From contig JAJKFJ010020972.1 of NCBI GenBank assembly GCA_027382625.1, forward strand, positions 1-64,000: a stretch of DNA of 64,000 nt, read 5' to 3'. Shown here in pieces: positions 1 through 11,435 of the stretch. Both the position numbers and the translations under genes were made by a program. The stretch is from Tetmemena sp. SeJ-2015. Its lineage: Eukaryota > Ciliophora > Spirotrichea > Sporadotrichida > Oxytrichidae. Under the pieces are notes generated by a model. It ran no database searches. It saw only the letters and a list, made by a program, of their open reading frames with translations, and was not told where the DNA came from. Positions within the stretch are counted from its first letter, which is position 1, and every line of letters begins with the position of its first letter.

Positions 1-960
1 TTTTTTATATACTGTGTATTTACTCTATGTCCTCACTTATCTCTATACACTCTAAGTAGAAATGATGATTATATACTTGAAATGATAAGTATGAAAGTGC
101 AAATGCATTTTCCCTTGAAGGAAACTTACTTGAGTCGTCAATGTGCGATAGTCGCCGTGAAACGCTCTCTCGAATGATGCTATTGCGCACTTGTTGCATA
201 TGGGAAAAAGTAGAGAGAAGCTTGCCTGAAAAGTGGATAGTGTTTTAACTACCATACTTAAGTTTGACTTTTTGCAACTTGTATCTCTATATACAAAAAT
301 GCCATGAGTGGAAAACTAGTGATTCTGTTTGCCAGGATGTATGAATGATGTTAGCATGCATGACAGTGAAAATTTTTTGCAACACATAGTTTGCAGTGAA
401 AGAGGGGCTCTAATAAAGTGCATAGAGTTCATCATCCTTTAAATAATGATCGATTAAATTATGATCAATTATAAGTATTGATTATTAGTTATAGGATTAT
501 TGGTTATTCATTATTAATGGAGTGATGAACTCTATCGCACTTTGATTAGAGCGACTTTTTCCCTGCAAACTATGTGTGTGCGAAATTACACTGCTCAGCA
601 TTAACATCATTCATACATCCTGTCAAACATGAATCACTAGTATGCCCCCTCATGGCATGTTGTATATAGAGATCAAGTGCAAAAAAGTAAAAACTTAAGT
701 ATGGGGGAGTAAATCATATCGCATTTTCAGTGAAAGCTCTCCTCTTACTTTTCCGATATGCAACAAATGCGCAAGTAGCATCATTCGAGGAGCGTTTCAC
801 GGCAATATCGCACTTGAGCGCACTCAATAATTACGCTATCAAATGGGGAAAAAGCATTTTCAAATCTTCACATTATCATTTCAAGATAAATCATCATTTT
901 ACTTAGGTGTATAGAGATAATGATGCATAGAGTAAAAACACAGTATATAAAGAGTATATG
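1..960. repeat. Long imperfect palindrome (inverted-repeat element)
   Basis: The first ~470 bases reappear as an imperfect reverse complement in ~500-960, with the turn near 480. For instance, the stretch near 50-110 pairs with 870-940, and the stretch around 150-190 pairs with 780-815. Identity by eye is roughly 80%, with small gaps. The centre is AT-rich (ATTATTAGTTATAGG-like). No coding frame is supported. The structure fits a foldback or MITE-like germline-limited element. The left boundary lies at or beyond the window edge, so a target-site duplication cannot be judged. No known transposon family was recognised. Confidence 0.75.
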
Positions 961-3900
961 CTTGCTGCCTTCACCCCTATCGCAGTTGAAGTTTCGATGG
1001 GGCCCGGGCCCCCCCGTGAGATGTGAGGCGCACTTGCTTATTGTTTTGTAGTGATAATTTTTGCATTGAGTCTCTAATTTCCTTCATCGCATCCATGCTA
1101 ATGAACCTTAGATAGCTATAGATATATGTTACCCCTTTTATATTTATAATTTTTCCTCGAAAATTTTTAAAAAATTTTAAATTTTAGTTCTAAAATAAAC
1201 CCCCAAACCTAAAGGGGCCCAAAAATTGGGGGGTCCTCAGACAAACCTAAAAAACTAAAAAAAAGGGGGGAAATTAAAAGTGGCCCGGTAGTACCTTGCT
1301 CAACTTGTGAGCACCATTCCTCACTTTTTTCCCTCAACAAACACAGAGAGAAGAAGCACATCGCTGAGTACGTTATTGAGGATAAAACACTTTAAAGAGG
1401 GTGCCAGCTAATAGGCAAGCACGATCCCTTGAAAAGGGTTCAACTAAAAGGAAGCAAGGGGAGAAAAAAGGGGAAAATTAAGTTTTAATGGAACCTTAGG
1501 GGGAAATGGGTGTCAGAAAAGGTTTCAGCTAGTTTAAAAGAAAGGATTTCCATGCTTAGATTTTGAAATTTGGGGGAAATGTTTTTAAAAATTTTCTCCC
1601 CTTGCTAAAGGGCGAAGGAGACACCCAACAAAACAAAAAAGAGAAATTTTAAAGATCCCCCCTTTAAAAATCCCTTGAAAAGGGGAAGGAGAGAAGGGGG
1701 TTCCTTGGGATTTAAAAAACAAAACTGACAGTTTTTGGGGAGAGAAGCGGGGGACAAAACTTGGGGAACTTTTCTTAAACCCTTGCTGGTGTTCTTTATC
1801 AGGATTTAAAATGCCTTTTCGCCTTTTCCCAAATGGAGATCTTTTCCCCTGTTTTTCTTGAGGAAAGCAAAAGTGAGAGAATGTCTCCCAAAATTTGAGC
1901 AAGGTAGGACCCCCCACTTTTTTGTTTTCATATAGATCTTTGGTTTGTCTGAGTAAAACTTCCTTGAGGCTTAAAAGGAGATTCGAATTTTCCGTTAAAA
2001 TTTTTTTTATCGCATTCAAAAAGTTTCTTCCCTCATTGATCTTGGGCAGAAATAAAAGAGGAGCATCAGGTGGATATTTTTTAACGCCCACCGACTTCTC
2101 AACTCTTGGCCTGGCAATTTAAAGCAAGCGTTCTTGCTCGAGCTCCCAAGGGGTTTAAGAGGGTCTCCCTTTCATTTAGTTTCAAACAGCATTTGTTTTG
2201 GTTTCGTTCCGAAAATTAGTTTAGCTTGTGTTTTTTAAGGTTGTACTTGTTTCTTAGCCCAGTTAAAAAATTATTTTTTTTAAATTAAAATTTTTAAAAA
2301 AGCAAAAACTATTATTTTTTTGCTGTTGCCCCAGGTTTCAGAGCACTCACGAGAACATCAAGTGCAAAAAAATGCCCGTCAGTTAATTTTATGTTTTTTT
2401 TTCCCTCTTTCTTATTTTTTTAATTTAATTAAACTTTTTTATTTTTTTATCTTTATTTTTCTTGATTTTGCTACGAAAATTAAAGTTCAAAAAGCATTTT
2501 TAAATTTCTACCCCAATTTTTTTTTTGGAACCAGTTTTTGGTAATTCCCACGTCAGAAAGGCTTTAAAAAATTGCTACTTAATTTAAAGGAAGCAATTTA
2601 GGAAAAAGGGGTACAATTAAGTTTAAAAAATTTTATTGCCCAAATTTAAATTTTAAAGTAAATTTGTATTAATTTTTGGAGCCACCAAAATTAAAAAAGG
2701 GGGCTCAATCTTCACAAAAATTGCACCCATTCGCTTTTGTTTCCCAGCTCTATTTTATTTTAAACCCGGGCAAACCCTTTGGGTCCAAATAAATTAAAAA
2801 AGTAAGACTTTGCTTGGGAAGGTTTGGATCAAAAATCCAATAAAATAATTTTTAAATTTTTAAAAAAGAAAAACGAGTAAATGAGCAAGAGGGTGGAAAA
2901 CTTGAATGTTAACCGGGTTTTAAAAGTTGGAGCGCAAGAGTTGGCAATAGGTTCCGGGGAAAAAGGAAGACCCTACAGGTACCTTAATTAGAAGGTAAAA
3001 AACTCTCTAGGAGTAAAAATAATCTTAGTTTTTGGTTTTTTTTTTTCCCACAATGTATGGAACAAAGATTCGTTCCTCCCCAAAACAATTCTTTTCTGAT
3101 GAGAAGGGAAACTTTTCAAAAAATCGATTTTCCAAGGGTGGAGAATTCCCCAAAATATCCTTTAGTCTCAGTCACTAAATTTTATAAGGGTGCGATGGGA
3201 GATTCCGGGGGTTTGTTTTATTTTTAACAAGGAAAAAATCTCAAACAAGTTGGGCCAGAACGAAAGGGTTTTTCTTTGGCGGGCCCCTTTCTTTTTTACG
3301 TGGAGTTTCCCCAAAAAGAAACATTTTAAAATGCACACGGAAAAGATTCTTTAAATTGAGGAGAACGACCCAAAAAACAAGGAAAAAGTTTCCACCCACG
3401 AAGGTTTGAGCAGGCCCGAAGAATATCCTACTTTTAGTTAAAATTTTAAAGTTTTTTAACCCGTGGGAGAGAAAAACCTTTTTTGGGGCGGAAACTTTTT
3501 AAATTTTTAAAAGAAAGGGAAAAAGGTTTTGAATAGGTTTTTACTGAGCAAAATACAAACAGGTCGAGGTTGAAAAAGCGTTTCCCATTATAAAAACTTT
3601 TGGTTCCGAAGAATTGGCCCTATAGAGCGGGAGCAGGTTCGAAAAATGAGGGAAAACCTAAAGGGATTTGGCCAACAGAAAAAATTAGAAAGGGGTTCTC
3701 TTAAAAAATCCCTTCTTCCCAGAAAAGGGAAAATGACTTTAAAACAAATTTAAATTAAAAACTTTTAAATATTTTCCCAAATATTCAATCTAACCCGTTT
3801 TTCTCGCACAAACTTTGTTTTTTTCTTTCTGTGGGTTTTTAATTTAAAAACTTTCCCATTAAAATCCTCGTTTTGTACTTAATATTAACAGGCCCTTAAG

Positions 3901-5510
3901 GGAAAAGTTAAACGGTTCTTAAAAGTGTCCTTTTTTTAACAAAATTACAGTAAACTCTTTCCGTTGAACCCCGGGGGAGTTTTGGAACATTAAAAAAGGA
4001 GTTTAAGGGGTTCAAAATAAAACGTATGCCCTTCCTTTTTCGGGTTCCTTTTTGGGCTTTAAGTACGGCGAAGGGGTTTTTCAACCCAAATAGACATTTT
4101 CACCTCTTGTGAAACTTCCTCTCTGAGCTTCTTAAGGAACCGCAAAATTTGCCTCTCACGTTTATAGAGCGAGGAATTTAAGGACACTAACCTTTTAAGC
4201 CTGAGTCTTTGCCGATTCCCGCAAGTAACGCACCCTTGGGAGTTTATTTATTTTTACTCGAAAAATTTTATTTTTCTTTTCTTCTTGTACCCAAATTTTC
4301 TTCCCGAAGGTGTTTTTGTGGGGAAACAAAACTTCGTCAGCAATGGGGGAAAATTCACGCTATCCCCTTTCAAAACCCCGGCTGGTAACGGGAAATATAT
4401 TTTGATTTTTTTTTATTTTTAAAAAAAATGGCTTAGTGGGAAATCTTTAACGCCTTCACCTTCCGATTTTTACAGTTTTGTACGTTATGCCATTTTAACG
4501 TAGATGTTTTTCTAAAGTCCGGAGGATCTTAGATAAAAGGGAAAATTATTTAATTTGGGGAAAATTTCGCGCCCCACTAAAATCTCAACATTTTTGCGAT
4601 GGAAATTTATGTTGGGAAAAGGGGTATTTCTTTCTTTATAAAAAGGTTTAAAAAAATTTTTCCTTAGGGCCCAAAAAGAAAAATGAGATAGGGTGTGGGA
4701 ATTATTTTTGAGTAATTTTCAAGGTATTGATGGGAATTTTTTAAATATTAATAAAGAAAATTTAATTATACAAAACTTATTTTTTACTTTCTTTTTCATT
4801 TTTATGGGGTTTTGGGGTTTTGTGTTTTTTAAAAAATTTAAATTTTTTTGTTTAAAAAATTTCAATCCCAGAATTTTCTCTCTCAATTATTTTTAATCTT
4901 TAAAGGAAATTTAAAAATCCATTTAAAAATTTTAACAATTTAGAAAAAAAAGATTTTAAAACTTTTTCTCCTTTTAACCAAATTTTTAAAAGTCAAAAAA
5001 TTTTCTAAAATTTCAAAAAAGTTTTGGGTTTAAATTAAAAAAAATTTTAAAAAGGGTTTTAAACATTTTTCTTTTCCTTTTTTTTAAGAATTTAAATTTT
5101 AGAGAGTATTTTCTAAGGATTGAAACAAGAAATTTAAATTTAAAAAATTAGATTTTTAAAAGGGATAAACACATTTGGGTTTAATTATTTTATGATCTTG
5201 ATTATTTTTACCTAAAAATCCAAATTTTATAAATAAAAATTTTAGTTTATCTTCACAAATTGTGACACTAAAAACTCTTAATTTGTCTATAAAGGCTTGC
5301 GAATTTTACCTAACAACCCATTTTTTTTTAACCCGGGGTTCAAACCAAAAAAGGCCCAGTTTAAGGGCTAATTGAATTAAATTTTTTTTAATTGGGCGAA
5401 AAATACTTGGGTCCCCTTAAAATTTTTTTCCTACTTTTTTATACAAAAATAACCTTTAGGTGAGTAATTTAAGGAAGAAGGATTTTGCTAAATTAAAGTT
5501 ATTAGGAAAT
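961..5510. other. Homopolymer-mosaic non-coding stretch of doubtful quality
   Basis: From about 1,000 the sequence becomes a mosaic of short homopolymer runs (GGGG, AAAA, CCCC, TTTT strung together), unlike the rest of the window. It contains a run of GGGCCCGGGCCCCCCC at about 1,001. No frame in either strand resembles a known protein. An open minus-strand frame at 1,585-2,091 has a superficially protein-like middle (around NAIKKILTENSN) but nothing recognisable. Ordinary texture returns near 5,500. Either this is germline-limited repetitive DNA with heavy consensus error, or it is an unpolished read end. Confidence 0.6.
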
Positions 5511-5865
5511 TCAATGCAAAAATTATCCGCTTTTGAGAATTTGACTATAATCTACATCCTCTCTGAATTAGAGTGAATCTTGATCTGGATTTAATTGGGT
5601 TTTATTGCCTTCTTCTTGAGTCTTCTTTAGCAATTTATCAAAAGTAAAGTCTGCATAGGGGATCCCCATAATATAATCAGGAATTGGAGGCCAGTATGGT
5701 ACCCTATAAGTATGATCGAACTAGAGTATGATGGGTTTGAAGTAGGTGAATTCTGCTTTTGGAAAGAGAATACTCTTTAAGGCACTTATTGTAATAACTG
5801 GCTAGCAAGATTTGGATACTTTACCATAAATGCCAAATTAATTTAAAAAATGAAAGCCATTTCAT
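5511..5865 (-). CDS. Unknown protein, C-terminal part
   Basis: Read with TAA/TAG as Gln, the minus strand from about 5,790 down to the TGA at 5,511 gives a coherent stretch that includes FDHTYRVPYWPPIPDYIMG. It ends in a polar tail rich in K, E, Q and D. Upstream, another frame reads KYPNLASQLLQ and seems to be the same protein before a one-base shift near 5,780. The N-terminus was not found, because the next 900 bases on this strand are poorly coding. I do not recognise the family. The Pro/Tyr-rich aromatic motif could belong to a small mitochondrial subunit, but that is only a guess. Confidence 0.45.
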
Positions 5866-6826
5866 TTTACCACGTGTCAAAAAGTAGAGGTGGGATCTTC
5901 ATAAACCTATTTAAATAGGCCAAATTATTTCTAAAAAAATTTACCTTTGAAATTATATGAATTTTTTAATTGTCTGAAGTTTAAGAAGCTTACAATACCA
6001 AGGATTTTTAAGAATAATAAGCCAGCGAAATTACATTCTTACTTTTTTGTGGTTGAAGTTAAGGATGCTTTTAGAACTGAAATAAATTTGAAAAATCTCT
6101 TTAGATTTCTTGCTCTGTGAATTTAGAGCAAAGTATATTTTGGCAAGAGAGATTATAGTGAGACAACCACCACTAAAGGCCCCAAAACGTAGTCAGTTTT
6201 ATCATGCCCAAAATTATTTATTTTTTTTTCTTAAATTTTTGGAAAAAATTTTTTATCCAAAATAAATTTTTTAAAAAAAAAGGGGTTTTAAAAAAAATGA
6301 AATTTAAAATTTAAAAAGGGTTTTCGAGCTTCTTCTTATTCGAATATAAAAAAATACTTAATTTTTAAAATCTTTAAAGGATAATTATTTTCTAAAATAT
6401 ACATTAGTGCGAACTGAATAACTCTCTTGCACAATTAAACAAGCTTCACAACAATTATAATTGAATTATTAAACTTTTATTAAATTCTTATTGAATATAA
6501 AATTTATTTAGTTATAAATCGATTCTCAATCTTTATATATCTTAATTTCCACGTATAAACCTTTTAATTATATAAAATATATCTATTTAGTTTTCAATAC
6601 TTAATAGAATTATAAATTCTAGCAGAGATAGATCTAAGTTATTACTCACAAGAATAGCCCTTTAAATGGAATAAACCCGTGTAGATTCAGTCTAAGATTC
6701 AAAAGAATTCATAACTCAAAGAGAAAATTAAAGTTTGAATACTAGAGAAGAAATGAGTCCATTATTGAGTATAGTGCAAAGTTCTTGTAGTACTGAAAAC
6801 GAAGAGTGTCTCTTTGAGATAGACGG

Positions 6827-7873
6827 ATGGATTAGAGTGATAGAACTCTGGGTGAAGGTATGCAGGCCTCAGTCTACAAAATTTAAATTATTGATCTACA
6901 ACATCCGCATTTGAAGCCCTAGCTCAATTCTAAGGAAAAGCTGCAATTTCCATTAACTCAAAAAAGGGAAGTTCTATGCCTTAAAAATTTCAAATGGACC
7001 AGATCATAATTAATTCATGAGAAAGGAGTTCCAAACTTATGAATAGATATCAAACATCATATTGAATTCAAAATGATTAGGAGAGACTTAGTAAACAAAT
7101 TAAAGCTTATTGCTTTCTTGAGAATGGAGAGATCACCAAAATAAGAGCTGAAGGAGAAAAGAAGGACGAGTTCAATAATCCCGACAGTGTATCGGGAATT
7201 ATAATGGACTTATTAGAAGGTGCTGATCTCTTTTCATTCATTCAAGAATTCAAAGATTAAGTGGACTTGAAATCCGCAGTAGAGATATTCCGGAAGATCG
7301 TAATATTAGTTGATGATTTACATTAGAAATTTAACCTGGCTCACTTAGATTTGAAGCTTGAAAATATTTTGCTAAAATATAAGCCATAAATCTCTTCGAA
7401 TTTCACCCAGTAAACCGAACAGAATGAAAAAGAAGAAGAGATTGAAATTCAACTTTGTGACTATGGGTTCAGCAGTTAAACAAGTTAATTTCAAACTCAA
7501 GCTAAAGGTACTGATGGCTACAAAGCACCAGAAATTTATGAAGTCGAAAGCCTGAGATAAAAATCATATGATCCTGTTAAAGGCTGATATATTTGCTCTA
7601 GGCGTAATTCTGTTTATTCTGATTTTTAAATCTCCTCCTTTTTGCAAAGCAACAAATCAAGACCCACTTTACAAACAGCTTTACAAGAGGGTAAACAATT
7701 TCAAGTACTTTTTCACTCTACACCCTGGAACTAAAGAGCTTTATAAAAACAATGGTATACCCATTCCAGTTATAGAAGCAATCATGCTTTTGTTAGACCC
7801 TAATCCTTTGCTTAGACCGAGAGCGGTTCAGGACATTTTGGATATAGAATTATTCAAAGTAAATTTGTAATGA
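6827..7873 (+). CDS. Ser/Thr protein kinase, frame broken in the N-lobe
   Basis: This is a eukaryotic protein kinase in code 6. Visible in order are a glycine loop (LGEGMQASVY, near 6,853), the beta-3 lysine motif YALKI (near 6,984), a beta-5/hinge segment (IIMDLLEGADLF) and a catalytic loop HLDLKLEN in which the usual HRD Arg is Leu. DYG replaces DFG, an APE motif follows, and the C-lobe ends LLLDPNPLLRPRAVQDIL. The reading ends with TAA (Gln) then TGA at 7,871-7,873. The N-lobe needs at least two frame changes (between the glycine loop and YALKI, and near 7,060-7,080). These could be IESs or base errors; I could not assign repeats to them. The start is the Met just before the glycine loop. 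The Asp of the catalytic loop is kept, so it could be active. Confidence 0.8.
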
Positions 7874-7972
7874 TAGAATAAAAAATTATAACTCATATAT
7901 TATCCTAATATAATTTCTTTGGAGTTATCAACCTGGTGTAAGAAAACTTAATGTGTAAGTAGCAAATTAAAT

Positions 7973-9259
7973 TCAACTTTTGAAAGCTTTGAAGAAGTAC
8001 TCAAGTGCAAGGAAATGAGCTTTTCCGATTCCTTCTTGCTTCATATCTTCATTATATATTGTTAGTAAGCTCTTTTTATTAAGTGCCATCTACTCTACAT
8101 CTCCATCTTTGCTGATTGTCTTAAATCCATGGATAACTTCGTCTTCTTGAATTTCACTAGCTAGCATTTTCTAGATAAATTGATGCCAATCATTTCTAAG
8201 TAAATTGGTTTACATTAAATACAGTTTATCATCTGCACTAATCCAAGCTCCACGATCAACTTCTGTCCATTGAAGCTTCAGCTCTATATCTTCCTTTTTC
8301 TAGTTGATCTTTAGAGCATAGAAAAATATCACATGAGTAGATCTAGCTGGCTCATAGCTAGATCTAATGTCCTTGTAAGAAGCACTTTCAATAGCTGCAA
8401 AGGGATAGAAATGACAAACTTCCTCCCCCTTGAAAGTATATATGGCTCCATTCGAGACACTTGAAGTTCTTTGGATATATTTTCTAATTAATATAGTCAA
8501 AAAATAGTAGATATCAATTTTAATCCCTGTCTCTTCTTCGACTTCTCTCAGACAAGCATAATCTAGTTCCTCTCCTACTTCTACACCTCCACCTGCCGCT
8601 ACCCATGCTTTAGGAAAGAAAGCCATCCTCTCATGTCTGCGAGTAAGAAGGAGGTTATCATCTTTGTCAAATATAAGAGCGCATGATGCCACGTTAGAGT
8701 ACCTGCTTGATATTGGAACAGGCAAGTGCTCAGTTTCTTAGCATCTCCATCTGAATCTTCTGTTTGGACAGGTATCTGAGTGGATCAATTTTATATTGAA
8801 AGTCTCACAGTCTGGGTGGATTTTAAAGTAATTATAGTGCTAATCTGTAATATCTGATTTTAGTTTTAATAGCTCCTCTCTAAGTAGGGATTCTTCCCAT
8901 GTTAAAGATTGATGTGTACTTATCGATTACTCAAAAATTGATTGTTATAAATAATTTTTGGTTTATCGCAAAGCTTTGTTATAGAGAATTTCAACTAGCT
9001 CTAATTCTTAGTTTGAAATGTCTTCTTTCTGGTAGAGACTATCTATCAAGCATTAACCTCTTCTCATAGGATTTGCAAAATCAAAACCCTCCAGTTATTA
9101 AACATTAAGACTAAGAATAATTTTTCCATCTTAGCTTTTAAAGTTTACTAAAGCTGAGCCCTTTAGATTTTTAAAGACGCCTTCAAAATCTTATCCTTTC
9201 TTTTTGTCTATCACGTCTTGCTAATCTTTCCTTTCTTGTCCTGATGGTTAGTTTCCCAT
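7973..9259 (-). CDS. Nudix hydrolase, intact single exon
   Basis: An uninterrupted frame of 428 codons plus TGA is read with TAA/TAG as Gln. A Nudix domain lies at roughly residues 185-330. The Nudix box follows GX5EX7REUXEEXGU exactly (around residues 223-245, with REVEEETG at its core). The family hydrolyses nucleoside diphosphates linked to another moiety, using Mg2+ bound by the box glutamates. The N-terminal ~175 residues are charged, and the motif TCPNRRFRWRC just before the domain is Cys/Arg-rich. The layout is loosely like NUDT17 relatives, but the substrate cannot be inferred. The start is the first Met of the open frame. There is no IES and no intron. It converges tail to tail on the kinase, with only about 100 bp between the two stops. 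Confidence 0.9.
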
Positions 9260-9389
9260 TTCTATTTTTAAAACTAAGAAGATATTGATTCAGACTCATG
9301 GGGAATATTTTATAATTTTTAACATATGAAAAAAGCTAAATTTAGTTTTATATTATTTCATATATAGATAGATAGTAGAGGAGATTAGA

Positions 9390-10450
9390 TCACCACGATA
9401 GATTCTCCGTCGAGTAAATTAAAATTAAGACAATTTAATTTGGAAAAATACTTTATAAAATGTCCTTGCCTTGTAATCTGACGAAGTAGAGCACGATGAA
9501 AATAAGCATTATAAATACAACTACTCCAGCCATCGCCAGGAAAGCGATTCCCAGAAATTTATTGTTCCCTCCGAAGGCGTTTACCTCTGACAGGTAAATG
9601 TATTTCTTTCCATCGAAGCCCGACACATCGAACTAGTTAGTTATAGTAATTGTGTAGTTAGTGCCAAAAATGATTTCATTATGAATATAATTATGCCAGC
9701 TTTGATGGTTGTCCAGAGATGGCCCCATAGCTTAATGAAGTTGGGGAAGCTTTCCATTTGATACCAGACCATAACATGCTCATTTGTGATGTTAAGCCAC
9801 GCTATGCTATTACCGTTAGAAGGTAGCTTGAATTTATATTGCTTGTCGACTGAGTGAGCTATGTTGGTTTCATCTATCCCTATCATAGACTTATTCGTTG
9901 TGAATGCAAGTTAGTAAGTATCGTTAAAGAAGTATTTCCCAATCAGCCCACAGGGATAAGCAACGCTGTCACTTCTGAGAGTAGTACCATCGATGGCCTA
10001 TTTTGCTATATTGTCACCAAGATCGCTCATTTTTATGATTGGGTCGCACGTTGTTAAACTTCCACTAGAAAGCACATTGCCCCTCATTTGCTTGTAATTT
10101 CTGCTCTTCACGAAATTTCTATGGTTGGCGTAGAAATTTTCAAGCTGATAGTAGAATTTAGGATTCACCAAGTCGTGGTCAGTCACGAAAGTCAACTAAC
10201 AGGTGCTGACTCCGTTACAGACATCGTCATAGCGAATCGTGAAGTCTTTTATACTGCTGGCTTGCATGAAGCAAAGGATGCCGAAGCCTGCCAGGATAAT
10301 AGCAAAGACTAAATAGCAGAGCATGGCGCACTTGAAAGTGGGAGTAATCAGGATATGGGAGATCTATTAGTTTTAGATGCGGCCCCAGCATTTTAACTTG
10401 GAAACGTCTGTCTCTACTTCTTGTTTTCCTTTTTCTTCTTTCTTTGCCAT
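9390..10450 (-). CDS. CDC50/LEM3 family P4-ATPase flippase subunit
   Basis: CDC50 proteins are the beta subunits of P4-ATPase phospholipid flippases in the secretory pathway. Visible features are a first membrane helix at about residues 42-65, the family signature YYQLENFYANHRNFVKSR (near 10,120), and a Cys-containing luminal domain. A conserved KAG-TNYTITI segment leads into the second membrane helix (FLGIAFLAMAGVVVFIML). The frame is broken once, at 9,663-9,694, by a 32-bp insert flanked by GCCA. Removing it leaves exactly 1,029 nt (342 codons plus TGA). The family is about 330-400 residues long, so the length fits. No spliceosomal intron is needed. It is divergent from the kinase at 11.4 kb. 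Confidence 0.93.
9663..9694. other. IES, 32 bp, pointer GCCA (TGGC on coding strand)
   Basis: Direct repeats GCCA lie at 9,663-9,666 and 9,695-9,698. The insert is AT-rich and has no GT-AG ends in the coding sense. Excision with one repeat copy joins KAG to TNYTITI, the conserved CDC50 sequence before the last membrane helix. Confidence 0.92.
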
Positions 10451-11435
10451 TGAAATAAATTATTGAAATCTGTAAATATAATATCACTCTTTCTAATCCT
10501 AAATTAGCAAATGTAATGAAAGTTATATTGAAAAAAATTGCTGAAGAGACGCGATTTTTCGTAAATTATTTTAAGATTAAGCTAAAAATGATTTGTTGAT
10601 AAGTATATTATTTCTATAGTTCTTTATCGAATTTAATATGTTTTAAAATGGAAAATTATTATAAATTATTTATTTAACTAAATATATTTTCTTATAATAA
10701 AAATATTTAACCTAAAAAGAACTAATTGAAAATGTAAACAAAACAAGAAAATGATTCGGAATGAAATTCTTACATTAAAATCCTTGATGTGTATAATTAA
10801 CTATTTTTCACCCTTTATTTTTAAATTTATCCAAATAATATATGCTAAAATATTTTTTTAAATTTTTTTTTATATTCTTTAATCCGTTTGAAGATTATTA
10901 TCACTAATATACTTATACTTTCTCACAAGTGCTTCAAAATATTTCAAAAGCGAAGGAGCTAATAAATATGAATGAAAATAAACTCCCTTTTTTGCTTTGA
11001 TGAAATCACAGTTGGATTAGATTGAGAGACAATGAGTTAAAATACTGTTGCACATTTTATAGACCCTTTCAAGATTACGTTTATCATTTTGGGATTTATT
11101 TATACACCCTTCAGATTTAATTATTAATTTAAATAAGAAAAAACATAGTACCATTCTATTAAAATATAAACTGTAAATAACATAAATTCAAAAAAAAGAA
11201 TAAAATTAAATTATAACTAGTATATTGAATTAGTTAAAATATATTTTAAATCACTTCAGTAGAGTGATAATAATATTTATTGAAGTGGAATTGGAAATTT
11301 ATTAAATTCTTACATACTTATTCAAGCTCTTTTCTAATAAAGCTTAACTTTTATCAAAGACTGCACTGATTCTCATTAATCAATTAAGAACTGGAGATTA
11401 AAATAACTAAATTTTACGCAAATTAAAATACTCTC
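10451..11435. other. AT-rich intergenic region between divergent genes
   Basis: About 985 bp of very AT-rich sequence separates the starts of the CDC50 gene and the second kinase. I see no coding frame, RNA gene or long repeat. It should contain both promoters and, if the two genes become separate macronuclear chromosomes, the sites where telomeres are added. Confidence 0.6.

Noticed and set aside
1585..2091. A 168-residue minus-strand protein
   Set aside because: The frame lies in the homopolymer mosaic, uses no TAA/TAG glutamines, and matches no family; it is likely chance.
961..5500. A TBE-like or other 4-kb transposon filling this block
   Set aside because: The size is suggestive, but there are no C4A4-type terminal repeats, no terminal inverted repeats and no transposase-like frame.
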